Part shown: piece by piece, positions 62,353 to 64,000 of the stretch
Layout: every line of letters begins with the position of its first letter
How positions within the stretch are numbered: the first letter of the stretch is position 1
Assembly: GCA_946480715.1 (NCBI GenBank)
Contig: CAMLKK010000013.1
Coordinates: 12,437-76,436 of the forward strand
Direction: 5' to 3'
Length of the DNA: 64,000 bases
Origin: an uncultured Bacteriovorax sp.
GTDB lineage: Bacteria > Bdellovibrionota > Bacteriovoracia > Bacteriovoracales > Bacteriovoracaceae
Translations under genes and position numbers: made by a program
The notes under the pieces: generated by a model
Told to the model about the DNA's origin: nothing
Seen by the model: the letters and a program-made list of their open reading frames with translations, nothing else
The model's database searches: none

Positions 62353-64000
62353 ATGAAAGGTCTCGTTATAAAAATAATAATTGCGATCCTTGCTCTTTCA
62401 TTGTTTGCAGGAGTAACCGCAGCTGTTGCCTTTACTTATTTCAATTTGGATTTACCTAAGATTGATAAACTTCAAGATTATAAACCAAATCTTGCTTCCC
62501 AAATTATTTCCAAAGATGGAGTGATCTTGGCTGAACTTGGTTTAGAAAAACGTGAAATCGTCGAGATGAAGGATGTTCCTGCTCGAGTGATAGATGCATT
62601 TCTTTCTGCTGAAGATGATAAATTTTTCGAACACAAGGGCGTAGACTACTTCGGTTTAACTCGTGCAATGCTTGCGAACTTTAAGGCCGGTCGAGTCGTT
62701 CAGGGTGGTAGTACGATCACTCAGCAGGTAGCAAAATCTTTACTCTTAAGTTCGGAACGTTCAATTACACGTAAACTCAAAGATTTCATTCTTGCTCAGA
62801 GAATCGAAGAGAAACTAACAAAAAAAGAAATTCTCTATCTTTACCTCAATCAAGTTTACTTGGGTGGTGGATATTATGGTGTAAAAGCTGCTGCTCGCGG
62901 TTACTACAATAAAGATCTTAAAGATATTACAGTTGCGGAAGCAGCAATGCTTGCAGGCCTTCTAGTTGCACCAGGAAAATATTCTCCCTATGTAAATCCA
63001 GCGGCTGCGAAAAAGAGACAAGGATATGTTCTTGAACGTATGTATAAACTCAAAAAAATTACAAAGTCTCAGCATGATCAAGCCGTTCAAGAGAAAACTA
63101 TTTATCACATCCGTGAAGATGAACTGAGAGCACCTTATTTTACAGAATGGGTAAGACAGAAAGTTGTTGAAGCAGTTGGTGAAAAATCATTCCTGATCGA
63201 TGGTTATAAAATTAAAACTACTCTGGATTGGGAACTGCAGAAAGTTGCTGAAGAGCAAATTCAGAGAGGTATTAAGGAAGTTGATAAACGCCAAGGTTAT
63301 AAGGGACCGTTTGCACATATTGGCCCTGATGAATTCGCACGCTTTGAACTTGAAAGTAGAAAAAATCTTTATAAGCAACGTTCGAATTTTTTCACGATCA
63401 ATGAAAAAAATGAAAAAAAATACGAGTTCAACTTTGATGAAGAACTCTACAATAAGTTTCAAGAAGAGCTAAATCGTCTGATGGTTAATTCAGGAGATCC
63501 GGGATTCATTCCTGGATTACGCGATAGCGACGAACTTCCAAATATTCTCAAAGAAAATACTCAATATGAAGCCGTTGTTGTAAAGCTCGATGATGAAGCG
63601 AGATTGATTTTTGCTTCACTTGGTGGATCTCCTGCCATTATTCCTTTTGAATATTTCAAATGGGCCCATAAAAGAAGCATTAATGAAAACACTGCTTATT
63701 ACCAGGAGGTCTCAAAGCCTTCTACCATTCTAAGAGTCGGTGATCTCATCCATGTTCAAATGATTAAAAAATCGGTTCCACTAACTGCACATGTTTCAGG
63801 CCCGCAAGCTGCAGCTTTAGCGAGACAAAAAAGTGGATCACTGTTCAAAAGTCAAAAATATATTCTTTGTCAGCTAGATCAGGCCGCTGAAGTTCAGGGC
63901 GCTCTTGTAGCACTCGATGTAAAAACAGGTGATGTGATTAGTTACGTCGGTGGTAGCAACTACAAAGCTTCAAAATTCAACCGAGTTATTCAAGCTAAAC
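62353..64000 (+). CDS. mrcA: Class A penicillin-binding protein (PBP1A type), 3' partial
   Basis: A bifunctional peptidoglycan synthase: N-terminal TM (residues 5-30), glycosyltransferase GT51 domain (45-220; AEDDKFFEHKG with the catalytic Glu, GGSTITQQVAKSLLL, RKLKDFILAQRIEEKLTKK, YLYLNQVYLGGGYYG), then an OB-like insertion (about 300-470) as in PBP1A and the start of the transpeptidase domain near residue 516 (GALVALDVKTGDVISYVGG, SKFNRVIQAK). The frame is open to the window end; the SxxK motif would follow outside. PBP1A versus PBP1B rests on the insertion. Confidence 0.95.
   Translation, partial: MKGLVIKIIIAILALSLFAGVTAAVAFTYFNLDLPKIDKLQDYKPNLASQIISKDGVILAELGLEKREIVEMKDVPARVIDAFLSAEDDKFFEHKGVDYFGLTRAMLANFKAGRVVQGGSTITQQVAKSLLLSSERSITRKLKDFILAQRIEEKLTKKEILYLYLNQVYLGGGYYGVKAAARGYYNKDLKDITVAEAAMLAGLLVAPGKYSPYVNPAAAKKRQGYVLERMYKLKKITKSQHDQAVQEKTIYHIREDELRAPYFTEWVRQKVVEAVGEKSFLIDGYKIKTTLDWELQKVAEEQIQRGIKEVDKRQGYKGPFAHIGPDEFARFELESRKNLYKQRSNFFTINEKNEKKYEFNFDEELYNKFQEELNRLMVNSGDPGFIPGLRDSDELPNILKENTQYEAVVVKLDDEARLIFASLGGSPAIIPFEYFKWAHKRSINENTAYYQEVSKPSTILRVGDLIHVQMIKKSVPLTAHVSGPQAAALARQKSGSLFKSQKYILCQLDQAAEVQGALVALDVKTGDVISYVGGSNYKASKFNRVIQAK

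Noticed and set aside
1..64000. CRISPR array, insertion sequence, prophage or toxin-antitoxin pair
   Set aside because: No direct-repeat/spacer series, no transposase or integrase, and the only RHH-like small protein has no partner gene.

Overview
The window is a densely packed, chromosome-like stretch from a Gram-negative, flagellated bacterium of roughly 40% GC. The overall picture fits the Bdellovibrionota, most likely the Bacteriovoracales (Bacteriovorax/Peredibacter type). The basis is the gene content: fused isobutyryl-CoA mutase, CsrA-FliW next to a flagellar operon, many lipoproteins, AmgK-MurU type peptidoglycan recycling, and many TPR, FHA and DUF4388-like proteins. The assignment is inference; no 16S gene is present. 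There is no insertion sequence, prophage, CRISPR array or integrase, and no gene-free stretch longer than 300 bases.

Layout. 1-3.8 kb: prs (5' truncated), pth, ychF and an LCAT-like lipoprotein lipase. 3.8-6.5 kb (minus): HAMP membrane protein and Slt-type transglycosylase. 6.7-9.9 kb: an Mrp ATPase without its CxxC, a DUF4388-like protein, a small ribbon-helix-helix-like protein and an exported acidic protein behind a good sigma-54 promoter. 10-14.7 kb: lipoproteins, then an AT-rich block with an ABC ATPase that appears to start at ATT, its permease fused to ankyrin repeats, and two small secreted cysteine proteins. 14.7-20.7 kb (minus): acyl-CoA dehydrogenase, EtfB and EtfA, folK and envelope proteins. 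20.7-25.8 kb: LysM lipoprotein, degenerate M48-like lipoprotein, AmgK, MurU, ferredoxin and two unknowns. 25.8-32.7 kb: Nfo-like TIM barrel, second degenerate M48-like protein, CHASE2 histidine kinase, NtrC-type regulator, LspA, Lgt and a ferredoxin.

32.8-40.7 kb: IcmF with its PduO adenosyltransferase, an FHA protein, an A-type Fe-S carrier, a YgfZ-TPR fusion, a stand-alone HExxH protein resembling the 2-oxoglutarate peptide beta-hydroxylases of RiPP clusters, and tRNA-Asn(GTT). 41.5-45.4 kb (minus): aminotransferase, AstA and AstD of arginine succinylation. 45.5-49.4 kb: TPR/SH3, cyclic-nucleotide-binding, AI-2E permease-like, BamD and TPR proteins. 49.4-51.4 kb: hybrid histidine kinase. 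51.5-60.9 kb (minus): flgF-flgG-flgA-flgH-flgI-flgJ-flgM-flgN-flgK-flgL-csrA-fliW, preceded by a sigma-54-like promoter and closed by a strong terminator. 61.1-64 kb: xseB, a patatin-like lipoprotein that has lost its serine, and the start of a class A PBP.

How the genes work together. The main themes are envelope building and peptidoglycan turnover (Slt, LysM, AmgK/MurU, PBP1, LspA/Lgt, BamD), flagellar assembly and its post-transcriptional control (FlgM, CsrA/FliW, sigma-54), and amino-acid and acyl-CoA catabolism (AST enzymes, IcmF/PduO, acyl-CoA dehydrogenase/ETF). The last fits an organism living on prey or protein. The best candidates for undescribed biology are the HExxH protein, the ABC-ankyrin unit and the family of pseudoenzymes (two M48-like, one patatin-like).
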